A DNA stretch of 64,000 nucleotides, taken from positions 5,518,001-5,582,000 of the forward strand of contig NZ_CP170094.1 in the NCBI RefSeq assembly GCF_042180575.1, written 5' to 3'. Of this stretch, positions 62,486-64,000 are shown in pieces. Position numbers and translations under genes: made by a program. The notes beneath the pieces are model-generated. The model searched no databases. It was not told where the DNA came from and was given only the letters and a program-made list of their open reading frames with translations. This stretch comes from Bernardetia sp042180575. GTDB lineage: Bacteria > Bacteroidota > Bacteroidia > Cytophagales > Bernardetiaceae. Position 1 is the stretch's first letter, and every line of letters starts with the position of its first letter.

Positions 62486-63100
62486 ATGAGCCAAAAGCTA
62501 ATTATTTTTTCTGCCCCTTCAGGAGCTGGCAAAACTACCATTGTCAAACACTTATTAGGTGTTTATCCTGAGATTTTGAGTTTTTCAATTTCTGCCACTA
62601 CTCGCTCTTCTCGTGCCTACGAAAAACCAAATAAAGATTATTATTTTATTTCTGTCGATGAATTCAGAAAAAAAATAACAAATAAAGAGTTTATAGAACA
62701 CGAACAAGTTTATGATGGACTCTATTATGGAACACTAAGAAGTGAAGTAGAACGCCTTTGGAGTCAAGGACAAGTTGTTGTCTTTGATGTGGATGTAAAA
62801 GGAGGAGTGGCTCTCAAACAAGAATTCGGAGATGCTGCATTAGCTGTCTTCGTAAAACCACCTTCTATAAAAGAATTACGAAAAAGATTATTATCTCGTA
62901 ATACAGAAACAGATGAGACACTCAAAGCACGAGTAGAGAAAGCTGAAATAGAAATGGAGTTTGCTCCTTTTTTTGATGAAGTAGTAATTAATGATTCACT
63001 AAGTGAAGCATTAAATTTTAGTGAGAAAATAGTAGAAGATTTTATTTTGAGAAAGCCACAACATAATCACCACCAGCATCATAAAAATACAACACTATGA
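62486..63100 (+). CDS. gmk: Guanylate kinase
   Basis: 204 residues. Phosphorylates GMP to GDP. Motifs: LIIFSAPSGAGKTTIVKHLL (P-loop), ATTRSSRAYEKPNKDYYFIS, and YGTLRSEVE; the C-terminus is His-rich (PQHNHHQHHKN). It overlaps nadD by 4 bases, so translation of the two is coupled. A TAATTTTG element lies at 62395-62402 as a possible -7 box. Confidence 0.95.
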   Translation: MSQKLIIFSAPSGAGKTTIVKHLLGVYPEILSFSISATTRSSRAYEKPNKDYYFISVDEFRKKITNKEFIEHEQVYDGLYYGTLRSEVERLWSQGQVVVFDVDVKGGVALKQEFGDAALAVFVKPPSIKELRKRLLSRNTETDETLKARVEKAEIEMEFAPFFDEVVINDSLSEALNFSEKIVEDFILRKPQHNHHQHHKNTTL

Positions 63101-63669
63101 AAATAGGTCTTTATTTTGGTTCATTCAATCCCATTCATGTAGGTCATTTGATTACAGCGAATACCATTGTTCAGAGTGCAGAATTAGACCAAGTTTGGTT
63201 TGTTGTGTCGCCTCATAATCCACACAAAAAAAAATCATCACTTCTTCATGAGTTTGATAGATATGACATGGTGCGTTTGGCGATTGCTGACAATGAAAAG
63301 TTAAGTGTAAGTGATATAGAGTTTAATTTGCCTAAACCAAGTTATACAATAGATACGCTTACTTATATTCAAGAAAAATACCCAAATTATGAATTTCAGA
63401 TTTTGATAGGAGAGGATAATCTGACACATTTTCATAAATGGAAAAATCACGAACAGATTTTGGAATACTACGGCGTTTTGGTTTATCCTAGAGAAGGAAC
63501 AATCAAAACAGAGTTTCATGACCATCCAAAAGTAAAATTTGTAGAAGCTCCTTTACTCAATATTTCGGCTACTTATATTCGCACTCTAATTAAAGAAAAA
63601 AAATCAATTCGTTATCTTGTTTCTCAAGATGTAGAAGTTTTGATTCGTTCGAAAAAATTCTATTTGTGA
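63097..63669 (+). CDS. nadD: Nicotinate-nucleotide adenylyltransferase
   Basis: 190 residues. Makes deamido-NAD from nicotinate mononucleotide and ATP. Motifs: IGLYFGSFNPIHVGHLITAN with the HxGH signature, VSPHNPHKKKSSL, YTIDTLTYIQEKYPNYEFQI, LIGEDNLTHFHKWKN, and the ending ISATYIRTLIKEKKSIRYL. Starts at the ATGA overlap with gmk. Confidence 0.95.
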   Translation: MKIGLYFGSFNPIHVGHLITANTIVQSAELDQVWFVVSPHNPHKKKSSLLHEFDRYDMVRLAIADNEKLSVSDIEFNLPKPSYTIDTLTYIQEKYPNYEFQILIGEDNLTHFHKWKNHEQILEYYGVLVYPREGTIKTEFHDHPKVKFVEAPLLNISATYIRTLIKEKKSIRYLVSQDVEVLIRSKKFYL

Positions 63670-63724
63670 AAGACTTTTAAAATATTTTTTATTTTCAAAA
63701 TCATACATAATAATCTATCTTCTA

Positions 63725-64000
63725 ATGAATAAAGATGTTTTCTTCAATTTCTTAGTGCTTGTTCTAGGTGCTTTGTTTTTTTCTTTTCAATTTTCAGTAG
63801 AATATTTTATTTACAAAGGACTTCAAGAAGCTCTACAACAAGCAGGAGATATACAACCTTCTTTACATGTAGGTCAAATAGGAAAACGAGCTATTTTTGG
63901 AATTATATTGATGATTCTTTCTTATTTCATGATAAGAAAATCCACAACCTTCAAGATACTAGGAAAGATTGGAATATTTTTTCTATTCTTAGGAATTTTA
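63725..64000 (+). CDS. Membrane protein, 3' end outside window
   Basis: From the ATG at 63725 the frame is open to the window end (92 codons). It begins MNKDVFFNFLVLVLGALFFS, a hydrophobic helix, then a soluble loop (LQEALQQAGDIQPSLHVGQI) and a second helix (AIFGIILMILSYFMI), then a third starting at the window edge. I do not recognise it from the part that is visible. Confidence 0.65.
   Translation, partial: MNKDVFFNFLVLVLGALFFSFQFSVEYFIYKGLQEALQQAGDIQPSLHVGQIGKRAIFGIILMILSYFMIRKSTTFKILGKIGIFFLFLGIL

Overview
The window is A+T-rich chromosomal DNA from a member of the Bacteroidota, most likely a Cytophagales-type marine bacterium (Bernardetia/Flexibacter-like is a guess from memory). The evidence is a type IX secretion C-terminal sorting domain, many SPII lipoproteins, promoters of the Bacteroidota TTG/TAnnTTTG type, an ISAon1-family insertion remnant, a DUF2027-Smr protein and an OlsF-type ornithine-lipid synthase. 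There are no rRNA or tRNA genes. Many intergenic spaces hold short palindromes and terminal-inverted-repeat elements.

Layout. 1-3.5 kb: a VWA lipoprotein with a T9SS tail (cut by the window edge), then a frameshifted HrgA-like HARE-HTH gene, a nucleoside deoxyribosyltransferase-like protein and an atypical sirtuin. 4-8 kb: argH, a membrane coiled-coil gene joined to a PIN-toxin gene that needs a -1 frameshift, a DinB-type protein, and a 195-bp MITE with a 10-bp target duplication. 8-19 kb: an MDR oxidoreductase with a SnoaL protein and a Crp/Fnr regulator, unknown proteins, folK, olsF-like, a GTP cyclohydrolase II-like gene and a Uma2 nuclease-like gene. 19.5-25.6 kb: uvrA, two lipoprotein/secreted proteins, DUF2027-Smr and rbfA. 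25.65-26.29 kb: an ISAon1-type remnant with a second, identical MITE inserted in it.

The most interesting region is 26.3-36.2 kb. A clear promoter leads into two tandem structured RNA units of about 210 nt. Each has two small stem-loops and one long hairpin, the layout of a retron msr-msd. The flanks of the two units are almost identical, but the arms of the long hairpin are completely different in sequence while staying self-complementary. Downstream lies a reverse transcriptase with both retron hallmarks (NAxxH and VTG) and an unusual N-terminal coiled-coil extension. It is followed by a WGR/HEAT-like protein, a DNA methyltransferase with its probable restriction enzyme, and a winged-helix SWIM protein, all on one strand and closed by a terminator. 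I read this as a retron of the WHSWIM kind, with a duplicated and diversified RNA array and an embedded restriction-modification pair.

36.3-48.6 kb: housekeeping and metabolic genes (LD-carboxypeptidase, lpxB, pcm, a BVMO-like monooxygenase, a large double amidohydrolase, an ABC-type ATPase, an IscA-type protein) separated by palindromic repeats and a 294-bp inverted-repeat element. 48.8-62.2 kb: a leftward surface-glycan cluster. It contains all six pseudaminic-acid functions (PseB, C, F, I, and a fused G-H), a Pse-associated methylase, and five extra genes (membrane protein, ATP-grasp, aldolase-like, methyltransferase, amidohydrolase) that suggest an unusual modification of the sugar, plus an ABC-2 export permease. 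62.5-64 kb: gmk and nadD overlapping by 4 nt, then a membrane protein cut by the window end.
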